Made by a program: the position numbers and the translations under genes. Positions 33,734 through 45,900 of a stretch of DNA of 64,000 nt are shown here, piece after piece (the first letter of the stretch is position 1; each line of letters starts with the position of its first letter). The DNA is taken from the NCBI GenBank assembly GCA_030063045.1, contig JAQSEB010000010.1, positions 1,116,001 through 1,180,000 on the forward strand. The letters are read 5' to 3'. Below the pieces are notes generated by a model. It worked only from the letters and a program-made list of their open reading frames with translations, did no database searches and was not told the DNA's origin. The DNA comes from Pratylenchus scribneri (Eukaryota > Nematoda > Chromadorea > Rhabditida > Pratylenchidae).

Positions 33734-36700
33734 ATGGCACGAAAGAAAAATAAAAATACTAAACAATCAGCAAAGGACAAACCACCAACAAACAATAATC
33801 AGCAGAAGAAAAAGACGACGATGGAAAATGGCCAAGTCATTGGCGGTAATCAAAACCATCGACTCAGCAAAGGGAATAGCTCGGCGGCGGCGGCGAACAA
33901 CGGAGCAACAATGGAAAGCAGCAACAAAAATACTATTTCATTTATGCCCAACTCAACAAAGTTTGTTTTATTTTATTAAAAGAGTATTGAAAATGACGAA
34001 AAATAGCAGTTTAATGGTTTGTTCTAAACCCCCAAACCCTTTACCCAATCGATAACACCAAGATGCGTCGATTGGTATATAATTTGTCATGTTTTGATCA
34101 AAAATTTTGGGTAGTTAAAACCATCTTACGGTTTTTGGTTCATAACTAATTTAAAATTGGTTAACAAAGCAGATTATGGTTTTGAATCGTCTGCTGAACC
34201 GGTTTGGTTTTAAACCGTTTAAACCTTCTTGGTTTTTGGGTTCAAAACTAGGTTTAAAATTGGTTAAACCTAAATCAAAACATAATCAAATGATGCGTCC
34301 TTGATGAGATCTATCGATTGGATATATGGTTTGGGGGTTTAGGATAAACCATTGAACCAGAATAATCTAATAATCTTTTCTCCATTTTAATTATTCCCAA
34401 AAAATTATTTATGACTTAATTTTTAAGTACCAGCAAAAACCGTCAACAAAAGTCAACCACCGATGTAAATAAGGAACAGCACCAGGCGAATGGCAGTGCG
34501 GCAAAAGGTGGAATGCACAAAAGTCCATCCACGAATACACTTGGACGAATTGAACGCCAGCATTTTGTCCTCTGGAAAAGGCCCTTCCGAACAATTCAAT
34601 ATTTCCTATTGGAAGTGCTTAACATCACTTGGATATTTATTAAGAGGTTTTTTTAGTTATTTTTGGGCATAAAAATTGGTTAAAATGGTCCAGGCACTAA
34701 ATCCTAAAGTCTGACCGGAAATTAATTTTGGCCAAGTTATGACCTACATTTGGCCTTTAACTGAGCAATTTTAGAAATCTCGACTTATAGGCATCCTGGA
34801 GACTCGAAAATAGGTTCATTCGATTCAGAATGGTCGATTTAGTCTATGAAATTTTAATTTCAAACCGGTTTGAACTTGTTTTGTAAAGCTGAACCGTTGT
34901 TTAAACCCAAACCAGTTTTGGTTTACTAACTTCTGCCTAAGCCTTATTTCGGGTCTGAAATTGAAATTTCATAGACTAAATCGACCAAGCCGAGTCGAAT
35001 GAGCCCATTCTCGTGACTTTAGGACATCTAGAAGCCAAAATTTCCAAAATTATATGTTTGGAGCCTGGACCATAAAAAATGATAATTTTAACTGAAAAAT
35101 CATTTTTGCAGCTTTCTCTGCATTCAACGCCTCCTTCCGACTGTTCTCATCCTTTCCACGCTTGCTTGGCTTTACGCGGTGCCCGGTGTCCATACAAAAT
35201 ATTTTAAGCTGTTGGAGAAGCAAATTTATTGGTGTCTATATTGGGTGGGGCTGGGCGTTCTGTCATCGGTTGGGCTGGGCACCGGATTGCATACATTCCT
35301 CCTGTATTTGGTAAGATGGGCGGCTAATTTTTGGATAAATTCGATATTTTTAGGGACCCCATATTGCACGTGTCACGCTGGCCGCTTTCGAATGTAATTC
35401 GCTGGATTTTCCTGAACCACCGTATCCGGATGAGTTAGTTTAAAAAATCTTTTTTTTTATATTCAATAAATCAAAAAAAATAGGGTTGGACAAATTTGGC
35501 AAAAAAAAATCGAACCGAAAACCAAGGGTTCAAACCGACCAGTTTTTCCCTTTCGCCCTGACATGAGGGGCAATTTTTGGTCAAAATTTTTCTTTATGGG
35601 GCGGCCATTTTTAGTTTTAATTTCCCCTACCGGGCGCCATTTTTGGCTAAAATTTCCCTTACCGGGCGCCATTTTCGTCATCAAATTTTCTCTGCCAGCT
35701 TTGACTTAATTTTTTCACTGTCTAGGTCTAGGCCATTTCCATTCAACTTTTTCCCTAACTCGACCATTTTGGCTTAAATAGTTTAAATTTTATCAATGGT
35801 GAATTTTGCTTAAATTTTCCCCCTGCTGATGAAGGGCTATTTTCATATTCAGTTAAAATTTCTCTTTTTTTTGGCAAAAATTTAGAAATTGATAAAAGAA
35901 AAAAAAATATTGAAGATGATATTTTGAATTATTTTTTTTTGTTTTATTTTTTTCCATATTTTTTGAAAATGTAAATTTAAAAATTTTTTAACATTTAAAA
36001 ACCTGATTTTTTCGATATTTTTTGAAAAATTAATTAAAAATTTTTGAAAATTTAAATTTTATCAAAATTTAAATTTTAAAAATTTTTGAAAATTTTTTTA
36101 CCATTTTTCAAAAAACCGAAGACCTCGATTTTAAATTGACTCTGTCAAACCCTACAAAAAATCATAATTTTTTAATATCCAAAAAATACATTCAATAAAA
36201 CAATTTTAATAAATTATTTATTCATATTTTTCAGTGTAACCTGTCCAACTTCTGCCCAATCGATTGCTACCACAATTTCACTTTGGGCAATTATTAGCAA
36301 AGTATAATTAAATTATTCAATAAATTAACTTAAAACCCAATTTTTTTCAAGGTTCGTCTCGAATCCCTAATGTGGGGCGCCGGCACAGCGCTGGGCGAAT
36401 TGCCGCCGTATTTCATGGCAAAGGCGGCTCGTTTGTCGGGAGAGGAGCCGGACGACGAGGAATACAAGGAATTCCTTTCATTTGTTGAAGGCGATATTCA
36501 GAAGAAAGAGCTGGTTTGTAGAATACTTTTTGTGTCTAAAATATAATTTATTATAAAGGAAAATATTTAGAAAAGGTTTTAACGGTTCAATGGTTTATCC
36601 TAGAACCAAAAAAAATAAAATTTATTATCCAATTTAAGTTGGTTTTAAAATAAAACCGATTCAAACCGTTTAAAAACCAAAACCGGTTAAACCGTTAATC

Positions 36701-39700
36701 AAAACAGGTTTAAACGGTTTAAAAATTAAAACCAGTTTAAATCGTTAAAAAAACAAACCAGGTTTAAACGGTAAACGGTTTAAAAACCAAACCAGTTTAA
36801 ACGGTTTAATACCCTTAATTTTGAACCAAAATCGGTTAAACCATTTAGAAACAAAAATCGGTTTAAACCTTAAAACCCAAAATTTGTTTAAATGGTTTAA
36901 AAACCAAATCCGGTTTGAACGGTTTAAAAATCAAAACCTGTTTAAGCCGTTTAAAAACCAAAACTAGTTCAACCTGCTCAAAAAAACAAAACCTGTTTAA
37001 ACGTTTAAAAATAAAACCGGTTTAAACAGTCTAATACCCTTTTAATTTTGAAAACAAAATAGACCGTTTAAAAATCTTTAAGTTTTAAACCAAAATCCAA
37101 ATCCCAAAATTGGTTTAAACCGTTTAAAACCCTTTAATTTTTGAACCAAAACCTATACTTTTTTTTCCCATATTCATCATTTTTCTCGGCAAATTAATAC
37201 TAATAATTTACTTAAAAATTTGCAGTCTTCCGTGGACAAAATCAAATTATGGATGGAACGGGTTGTGACTCGCATCGGCTTTCCGGGCATTCTTTTGTTC
37301 GCTTCCATCCCAAATCCATTCTTCGATTTGGCCGGCATCACCTGTGGACATTTCCTCATCCCATTTTGGACATTCTTCGGTGCAACTTTGATTGGCAAAG
37401 CAATCGTCAAAATGCATGTTCAGGTAATTTGAAAGGGAAATGGGGGTAAAATGTTTTTGGGAGAATTACCGTAATTCGTCTAGAATTGTACTGTAAAATT
37501 TAAAAATGAATAAAAAAAGATACAAGCCCGAAAAAAATTAACTTCCTAGGCGAGGATTCGAACCCGAGACCCCCAAATTAGGTCCCCCTTTAGGTCGAAA
37601 AATTTTTTTTTCGTCTAGGAATTTAATTAAAATGTCTAAAAATGCATAAAAGTGGGAATCGAACCCAAAAAAATAACTTCTTCGGATAAGATTCGAACCG
37701 AGACCTTCAAATTTCGCTTTTATAATTTCAAATTTTTTTTCGTCTAAAAACACACTGTAAAATATTTTAAAAAAAACATAAAAATGAGATACAAGTCCAG
37801 AAAAAATACCTTCCTCTAGGTGGATTCAAACCCATGACCCTCAAATCCCCAAATTTTTCAAAAGTGAAGAGCCCCCCCCCCCCCCCATTTCCCTTTAGGC
37901 AAAAAATTTTCACAAATTTTTTTGCCTAGAAATATAGCAGCTAATGAAACTTTTCAAGAACTTATTAATGATAAAACAGTATTCTAAAATGCTTAAAAAT
38001 ATACTAAAGTAACTAAAAACCCTGAAAAATATAATTTGCCTCGGAGCGGATTCTAACCCATGGCCCCCAAATTTTGCTAAATTTAAGGTCCCCCTTAAAT
38101 CGAAAATTTAAAAAAATTTTTTGGTAAAATACTTTAAATAACTAGCCTAAACCTAACCATAATTCAAATTTAAATTTCATTTAATTTTCACAGATGCTTT
38201 TTGTGGTGCTGACATTTTCGGAACATCATGTCGAACATTTGGTCACATTACTGAAACGAATTCCGCATGTTGGCCGCTTCATTCAGGCACCGTTGAAAGA
38301 ATTTTTGAGTGCCCAAAAAATGCGATTGCATCGAAACCCGAATGATCCAATCCCAGAGCAGGCTTCCAGTTTAATTCAACAAGGTAGGCTCCACATTTTT
38401 TGAAATTTTTACTAATTTATGATTTTAAGTTATGTCCTATGTGGTCACGGCAATGGTGAGTAAAAAATTAAAAATAATTCTAATTAATATTAAATAATAG
38501 GCATTCCTTACGAATTGTGAACCCGAAAAATATCGGGTATTAATTAAATTATCCCGGACAAGCAGATGTTTTCTAAATGAAGGGTCTCCTTCATGGATGA
38601 TAAGGATTGGGGTTACGGATATGTGGCAATGATACCCTATCCCCTAACAATCCCGTATCCAGGAATTTTCCAAGGAGGGGACCAAGAGGTGGGGCCAATT
38701 TGAAAAATTTTTCATTTCCAAGGAAAAAAAAGAAAAATTTTCCCGCAAGGGGGAAGGAAATTTAGTCAAAAAATGGCCTCGCAGGGAGAAAATTTCCCTT
38801 TTTTGGGGGCCTTTTTCCCAAATAGGGGAGCCATTGACCCTGATAGCCCTCCCCCCCCCCCCCCCCCTCTGGATATGGGCCTGTCCCCTAATAAAGACCC
38901 TAATAATCCTATACCGGATGACCCATGGGAGTAACCGTAACCTTTCCCTAGTAGACTTGAAAAAATCTCTTCCGGGATAATTAAAAAGACCAAATTTTTT
39001 TTTTTATTTTTTAAAAAATTATTTTGATTGTTTTTTTTGGGGGGGGGGGGGGGGGTTGCCGAGTGCCGACCACGAACCTCATAATCCGCCATTTTGTTAT
39101 ATTTTACCATCTTGGTAGGATATTGTTATTGTCACTTTAACTATGAAAAAAAAACCAAGAACTAATCCAAAATTGATTTTTTAAATTAATTTTTTATTGC
39201 CATATTATTTGGTCCTCTCTCAGTATTTTCATGGTAAAAGTCGGCATTATCTTACTAAGATTGCATGATTTAACAAATCTGATGTTAGATTCGTATTCTG
39301 CACCGTCGAAAACCCCCAAAAAAACAATTTTTAAAAAACATGCTATTTTTTTTCCTCCAAAAAAAACTTTTTTACCGCCAATGATCCCAAAACATGAAAT
39401 TTTTGATTTTTTTTTCTAAAAATCATAAAGTAAATGGAATGAAGCTCTCTCAGCCAAATAAGAAATAATCTTAGCTTTGAAAAATCTTTATTCTAGCCCT
39501 GACCTTTTACGATATCCTTATTCTATTCTTAGCCCCTAGAACTCTTGCTCCGACCCTTAGCCCCTAACCCTTAGGACCCATACTCCCAACCTAACCTACC
39601 CTAACCATAGCCCTTAGCCCCTAGGACCCATCCTCCGACCCTAACCTACCCTAACCCTAGCCCATAATCCCTAGATCCGATGCTTCAACCCGTGTCTAAG

Positions 39701-40215
39701 TCCTAAATAGTGGCCCTAAAACATATTTTGAATAAAAAATTTTAGATTTTTTTGAGCATTGAACGTTTGAAATGGGTTGGATTAAATATAATTTTATGAT
39801 TTTTTAGAAAAAAAAAATCAAAAATTTCATGTTTTGGGATCATTGGCGGTAAAAAAGTTATTTTTGGAGGAAAAAGAGGTATTGGCAGTAAAAAAGTGAT
39901 TTTTGGAGGAAAAAAAGTCTTGGCGGTAAAAAAGATTTTTTTGGCGGAAAAAAAGTTTTTCTTGGAGGAAAAAAAGGTTATCACTTTTTAAAAATAATTT
40001 TTTTGGGACTACAATTTCGTAAGGATTGCCATAAAAAAATAAATAAATAATTTTAGAAAAAAATAATTAATTTTAAATAAAATTTCCATTAAAATTCACA
40101 GATTATTTGGTTCATCATTTCTCTGATCAACAGTTTGGCCCAACGCTATCACAAAAGGATTTGGGAAAGCCAAAACAATGAAGTGAAAAAGATGAAGAAT
40201 TCGAAAGCCCAATGA
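33734..40215 (+). CDS. epg-3: Vacuole membrane protein 1 (VMP1 / EPG-3)
   Basis: Ten exons: 33734-33960, 34428-34646, 35112-35310, 35354-35433, 36235-36301, 36352-36513, 37226-37423, 38194-38383, 38430-38455, 40102-40215; 1482 nt, 493 residues. After a basic, Asn/Gln-rich N-terminal extension of about 110 residues, longer than in vertebrates, family blocks follow: [85 protein letters not shown], and the VTT/DedA core [17 protein letters not shown] with [14 protein letters not shown]1 is a multipass ER membrane lipid scramblase needed for autophagosome formation and ER contact sites; C. elegans epg-3 is the orthologue. Exon 9 is 26 nt. Intron 9 (1.65 kb) and introns 1, 2, 6 and 7 hold different repeats. 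The first AATAAA after the stop is inside foldback element 2. Confidence 0.96.
33985..34400. mobile_element. GGTTTAAAC-family MITE (VMP1 intron 1)
   Basis: Inverted ends GAAAATGACGAAAAATAGCA and its imperfect complement (AATCTTTTCTCCATTTTAAT), with interior GGTTTTAAACCGTTTAAACC. It nearly fills the 467-nt intron. Confidence 0.6.
34680..35085. mobile_element. Palindromic MITE, family P1 (VMP1 intron 2)
   Basis: Arms with ATGGTCCAGGC...GGTCGATTTAGTCTATGAAA on the left and the complement on the right, centred on AACCGGTTTGAAC-like sequence near 34890. Copies occur at 56985-57330 and 59400-59760. Confidence 0.7.
35434..36234. other. VMP1 intron 4
   Basis: 801 nt. The left half has three GGGCGCCATTTTTGGCTAAA-like units resembling the interior of the hAT-like MITEs. 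The right half is A/T-rich low complexity. Ends of any element are not resolved. Confidence 0.45.
36560..37190. repeat. GGTTTAAAC-family repeat, expanded (VMP1 intron 6)
   Basis: Left end AGGTTTTAACGGTTCAATGG as in the other copies, then about twenty degenerate AAAACCGGTTTAAAC units. Confidence 0.65.
37470..38130 (-). repeat. SINE-like B-box repeat, four minus copies (VMP1 intron 7)
   Basis: Four tandem copies of about 165 bp, each with CTAGG.GGATTCGAACCCGAGACC or a diverged version and the T-rich tail, filling the 770-nt intron. The third copy contains a 16-C run. Confidence 0.65.
38648..38883. mobile_element. hAT-like MITE, 236 bp, in VMP1 intron 9
   Basis: Flanked by an exact 8-bp direct repeat tcccctaa (38640-38647 and 38884-38891). 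Termini CAATCCCGTATCCAGG and complement of CAGGCCCATATCCAGA are inverted and related to those of the 4455-4712 element, and both elements have a long C run inside the right end. Confidence 0.75.
39300..39990. mobile_element. Inverted-repeat element with telomere-like core (VMP1 intron 9)
   Basis: Arms: TTTACCGCCAATGATCCCAA followed by AACATGAAATTTTTGATTT (left, ~39370-39425) and the exact inverse (right, ~39800-39855). The centre at 39500-39690 has degenerate CCCTAACCCTAACC/CCCTAGCCCCTA sequence, not a clean telomere repeat. Confidence 0.6.
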
Positions 40216-40337
40216 TTTTGTTGTGAATGCCCCAATTTTGACTATGTAAAAACCATTTCCTTCCCATTTAATATTGAATCTATCTATCTATCTATCTTCT
40301 CGTCATTCAATGGAATTTTGTATTTTTTTTTGGATGG

Positions 40338-41665
40338 TATTTAATTTGGCAAATAAATTATTGAAAATGGCAAATAGAGTATTTAATTTGGCAAATAGGA
40401 TTTTTTGTCTCAAAAGTATTGAAAATGGCAAATAAATTATGGAAAATGGCAAATAGAGTATTTAATTTGGCAAATAGCAATAAAATTATCATTGCGTAGG
40501 AGTTGCGCGGGATTTAGCCGGATATAGGGGATTAAGGTGGATATACTTGGATTAGGCCGGATTAAGCATATAAATGGAATAGAAATGGCCCGGAAGGCCA
40601 CTGGAAGGTCGGGGAAGTGCCTGAGAGTGCGGGGGATATAGGGGGATTAAGGTGGATATAAGGGGATTAAGGACTAAAATGATGGGATTAAGGCGGCAAA
40701 TGGGTAGGAAGTGATGGGGAAGCCTGCCGAATGCATGTGGGCTGTCCAGGGGTGCGCGGGATATACCCGGATATAGGGGGATTAAGGAGGATTTAGGGGA
40801 TTAAGCCGGATTAAGGCCTGGAATCGATGGGAAATGGCCCGGACGGCCAGTGAAAGGTCTGGGAAGTCCTGAGAATGCGCGGGATATATCCGGATAAAGG
40901 GGGATTAAGGTGGATTTGGGGGATTAAGCCGGATTAAGGCCTGGAATCGATGGGAACGAGCTCGGTTTGGGCTGTTTTGCTTCCGGCTTCGCGAGATTCC
41001 TATGCTCCGAAACCCTAACCCTAATCCTAGCCCATAACTAAGCTTAATCCGACTTAATCCTCATATATCCACATTAATCCCCCTATATCCCGCGTGCTCC
41101 AAACTCCTAAACCCCTAGCCCCTAGATCCCATGCCGCCCATAACCATAACCCTAATCCCTAGCCCCTAACTAAGCTTAATCCGGATTAATCCCCCTTAAT
41201 CCACGTATATCCTCCTATATCCGGGGCTTATCCCGCGCTTTCTCCGGGCCTCTCTTACACTTCCCCGACATTCCCGTGGCATTTCGCATCCATTTCGGAG
41301 TTTAATCCTCCTATATCCACCTTAATCCCCCTATATCCGGATATATCCCGCGCAATCTCAGGCACTACTGCGACCTTCCACTGGCCCTACGGGCCATTTC
41401 CTATCAATTTCAGGGCTTAATCGGGCTTAATCCCTCCATATCCCCCTTAATCCCACTATATACACCTTAATCCCCCTATATCCGGCTAAATCCCGCGCAC
41501 CTCCTGCTCAATAATAATTTTATTGCTATTTGCCAAATTAAATACTCTATTTGCCATTTTCCATAATTTATTTGCCATTTTCAATACTTTTGAGACAAAA
41601 AATCCTATTTGCCAAATTAAATACTCTATTTGCCATTTTCAATAATTTATTTGCCAAATTAAATA
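40338..41665. mobile_element. Foldback element 2, 1.33 kb
   Basis: Outer arms of about 200 bp, nearly perfect, start TATTTAATTTGGCAAATAAA and end with its complement, with TTAA four bases in. The interior is a hairpin of GCGCGGGATATAGCCGGATA and GGATTAAG units, as in foldback element 1, so the two are one family with different end subrepeats (GGCAAATA instead of GGCAACAA). It lies 123 bp after the VMP1 stop. Confidence 0.85.
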
Positions 41666-41914
41666 TTTTCCTTTTTTTTTTTGTTTCCAACAAGCTCACT
41701 TGTCGATTTCTATATTCTAATTATTCGAATATATGTTTGTTTGTTTGTTAATTCGCAATCTGTTTTGATGAGTATAAACATTATTTGACCATAATTTCAT
41801 TTGTCTAAAAACTTAAAAAACGTCGGTCTAAAAATTAATAATTGAAAATAAAGGTCTAGTCAGAAATTTACAACTCACTTAGGTATTTAAGATAAATAAT
41901 TAAAAATTAGAATA

Positions 41915-42335
41915 ATTACGCCTGTTCTGATTCTGATTTTTAATAGCCTGTTCTGATTTTAATAATTCCGCCTGTTCTGATTTTAATAATTCCGCCTGTT
42001 CTGATTTTAATAATTCCGCCTGTTCTGATTTTAATAATTCCGCCTGTTCTGATTTTAATAATTCCGCCTGTTCTGATTTTAATAATTCCGCCTGTTCGGA
42101 TTTTAATAATTCCGCCTGTTCTGATTTTAATAATTCCGCCTTTCTGATTTTAATAATTCCGCCTGTTCTGATTTTAATAATTCCGCCTGTTCTGATTTTA
42201 ATAATTCCGCCTGTTCTGATTTTAATAATTCCGCCTATTCTGATTTTAATAATTCCGCCTGTTCTGATTTTTAATAATTCCGCCTGTTCTGATTTTAATA
42301 ATTCCGCCTTTTCTGATTTTAATAATTCCGCCTGC
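41915..42335 (+). repeat. 24-bp minisatellite array 3
   Basis: About 17 copies in plus orientation, same unit as arrays 1 and 2. No inverted-arm element flanks this one. Confidence 0.95.
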
Positions 42336-42910
42336 TTTTAGTCAGAACTTCTTAAGGTTCGAAAATTATTATCTATAACTTGCGGTCTAAAAATAAAAAT
42401 TTTATATCCAATTTTTAAATAAATTTTGTGAATCACATCATTTTCCAATATTTTGAATGATGGATGAGAAAAAGAATGAATTTGCGTCATTACATCATTT
42501 TGAAGATGGCAGCACTTTGTCACACTTGAGATGGAAAAAATGATGGTTTTGGAATTGTGTGCCGTCTTTTCTTTTGTTTGAAGAACGATGTGCGGCGCAT
42601 CCCGTGATGGAAATGGATGGAATTGGCCAAAAGAAGAAGCAATAATTTCTTTTCCTTCCCCTAAATATTTGTGTTTGATGGAAATGGGGGGCTTACAGTC
42701 CACGGAAAGGAATGGCAATGGAAATGAAAATGGGACGGCATGGGATTAGTCTTGTGGGCACTTTTGGTTTGTGGCACTTGGCCCCCACTCATCATTCATT
42801 GGCAGCCAGTTCGTCGCTTTTGCTGGTGATGGAAAAGAGAAAATGGCCTCGGGTCAAAATCATTATATAAAATGGGGAATGGGTACGGCAGTTTATTTTA
42901 CTCGTTCTTC

Positions 42911-42918
42911 TTCTCCAG
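42911..42918 (+). promoter_or_regulatory. Candidate spliced-leader acceptor upstream of GAD
   Basis: Strong pyrimidine tract ending TTCTCCAG, 30 nt before the ATG at 42949, with no upstream coding exon seen. Confidence 0.45.
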
Positions 42919-42948
42919 AAACCGAACAGAAATAATTCCACTGCTTTA

Positions 42949-45900
42949 ATGGATTCCTGCATGCTTCCAACTGCAACTGTAGAAGTGGATGGCCTTCTTC
43001 GAAATGATTTGGTGCTCAATAACAAGAAAAAGCAACAAAAAAATGGACCAACAAAGTTGGAATTAGCGAAAGAAGAGAAGAAACTTTTGGCCATAGGTTG
43101 GTTTAGAATTCACCCCAAAATCCTAAAGGAGAAAATCGAAGCCCTAAACTACGGTTGTTCAAAGTCAGTTTTATAAAAGTGTTGGTTGTAAGATCCCGGT
43201 TCTCGATTTTTGAAAAAGTCTATCTATTTTCGGTTTTAAAGGGCAAAAATTCCCAATTTCGGTTTTAAATTTCATTGATTTTCTCAAACAGTTTTAAAAC
43301 TAATCTTAAATCTAATCTGAGAGTCATCCTCTAAGCCCTTAAAGCCTAAACTTATTAGTCTAATTTTTTCCTTGGGATGTTGATTTTTGGATGTTTAGGT
43401 ATTGAGTATAAGGATTTTTGGTCTACCCCGCTGTTGGTTCATTTTTTCTTCAACAATTTATATTAAATTACACAGATCTTCTGCCGCATAACGACACCGA
43501 TGAGGGATGGGAGAATACACGCAAATTCCTTGAAGGCATTGTTCAAATCCTTTTGGAATATATTCGACAACAAAATGATCGCAAAACAAAAGGTGGGATT
43601 TCAATTGAGCCTTGGATTAGGGATAGTTGAGTAGTACCTTGCCTAATGTTCGGCCATAACTCAAAGAGACAATTGCCAATTTCGGAAGGCTATATTATAT
43701 GCCTTCTGGCAGCCTAGAATGTCCTCCACAAATCAGATTATTTAAATTTTATTCCCATTCCATTTTTATTAGAGTAAACTTTGAATATTATCATTGGGCT
43801 ATTAAATACCTGCTTCGGTTTTTCTGTCATATCTCAGCGAGGCAATAGTCAATCTGGGAAGGCTATAAGCCTTTTGAAAGGCAAAAGTGTCCTTACAATT
43901 TGTCATTTTAAATTTAAAAAAATTATTTTTTTATTGTAGAATACATAGAAAAATCCATAGAGCTAAATGATTCAATAGCTAATACTCGCATTGGTTTTTG
44001 GCTCATATCTCAGTCAGCGAGACAATTGCCAATTCGAGAAGGCAATATATCAGTGGAAAGCCCAAAGTGTCCTCTAAAAATCACCTAATTTAAATTTTAT
44101 AAAATTCAACCACAATTTTTTTATTGGGGAAAATTTTGAATAATACCATTGGGTTGGATCATTCAGAACTTGCCTGGATATTTGACCTATAGATAAGTGA
44201 GACAATAACCAATTCTGGAAGGCAATATACCATTGGAAAGCTCAAAGTATCCTCTACAAAAAGACATAATTTAAATTTTATGAAATCGATACTTTAAAAA
44301 ACTTTCATGACTTTGAATGGAATAAACCCGAATTTGTTTGTTGGAGGAAAAGCCGCTTATTTTACAAATTATTTTAACATTTCAAAATAATTAGAATTGG
44401 CCACTTTTTAGAGGACATTTAGGGCTTTCAAATTGCATATCACCTTCCTGAATTGGTTGCTTCCTTTTCGGGATATGGCTAAAAGAATTCAATAGACGGC
44501 AGTCAATGTCCTTAATTGAGGTGTTGGCCAATGAATTGATTCTAATTAATTCAATTTTAGTCCTCGATTTTCATCAACCGGAGGAAATGCCACGTCTAAT
44601 TGATTTGACAATACCAGATTCACCAATGTCATTGGAAAAATTGCTTCAGGTTGACACATTCATCAAACATTTATAGCAAAATTTACAATTTTTAGTCTTG
44701 CCGAGAAGTTCTTCGCCTTGGAGTTCGAACTGGTCTTCAAAAAAAATTGTCCATTAATTTTTAAAATTTTCAGGCCATCCACACTTTTTCAATCAAATTT
44801 CGCAAGGATTGGATTTGGTTGCGATGGCTGGTGAATGGTTGACGGCAACTTGCAACACAAATATGTTCACCTATGAAATTGGTTTAAAAACACCTAAAAT
44901 ATTTCTTTAAAAATGTTCAATTTAGCGCCTGTATTTACTTTTATGGAAAAGGAAATCACTGAACGGATGATTCAATTGATTGGATGGGAACACGGTGATG
45001 CCATCTTTTCACCAGGTTAGATTAATTTTTAATTCCGCATAGTTAGAATAATTTCGCCTGTTCTGATTTTAATAATTCCGCCTGTTCTGATTTTAATAAT
45101 TCCGCCTGTTCTGATTTTAATAATTCCGCCTGTTCTGATTTTAATAATTCCGCCTGTTCTGATTTTAAATAATTCCGCCTGTTCTGATTTTAATAATTCC
45201 GCCTGTTCTGATTTTAATAATTCCGCCTGTTCTGATTTTAATAATTCCGCCTGTTCTGATTTTAATAATTCCGCCTGTTCTGATTTTAATAATTCAGCCT
45301 GTTCTGATTTTAATAATTCCGCCTGTTCTGATTCTACTTAGAATAATTCCGCTAGTTCTGATTTTAATAATTCCGCCTGTTCTGATTCTACTTAGAATAA
45401 TTCCGCCTGTTCTGATTTTAATAATTCCGCCTGTTCTGATTTTAATAATTCCGCCTGTTCTGATTTTAATAATTCAGCCTGTTCTGATTTTAATAATTCC
45501 GCCTGTTCTGATTCTACTTAGAATAATTCCGCTAGTTCTGATTTTAATAATTCCGCCTGTTCTGATTCTACTTAGAATAATTCCGCCTGTTCTGATTTTA
45601 ATAATTCCGCCTGTTCTGATTTTAATAATTCCGCCTGTTCTGATTTTTAATAATTCCGCCTGTTCTGATTTTAATAATTCCGCCTGTTCTGATTTTTAAT
45701 AATTCCGCCTGTTCTGATTCTACTTAGAATAATTCCGCTAGTTCTGATTTTAATAATTCCGCCTGTTCTGATTCTACTTAGAATAATTCCGCCTGTTCTG
45801 ATTTTAATAATTCCGCCTGTTCTGATTTTAATAATTCCGCCTGTTCTGATTTTTAATAATTCCGCCTGTTCTGATTTTAATAATTCCGCCTGTTCTGATT

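Larger units (their letters stand above)
41666..42948. other. Spacer upstream of GAD with satellite array 3
   Basis: Contains the 24-bp satellite at 41915-42335 and then about 600 bp without recognised repeats, the presumed GAD promoter. An open frame of 126 codons on the minus strand has no family motif and is not called. Confidence 0.55.

Noticed and set aside
39500..39690. CCCTAACC-type sequence suggesting an internal telomere
   Set aside because: Too degenerate (CCCTAGCCCCTAG and similar mixed in) and located in the loop of an inverted-repeat element.
42338..42718. 126-codon minus-strand open frame upstream of GAD
   Set aside because: No motif, no splice partner, lies in the presumed promoter.
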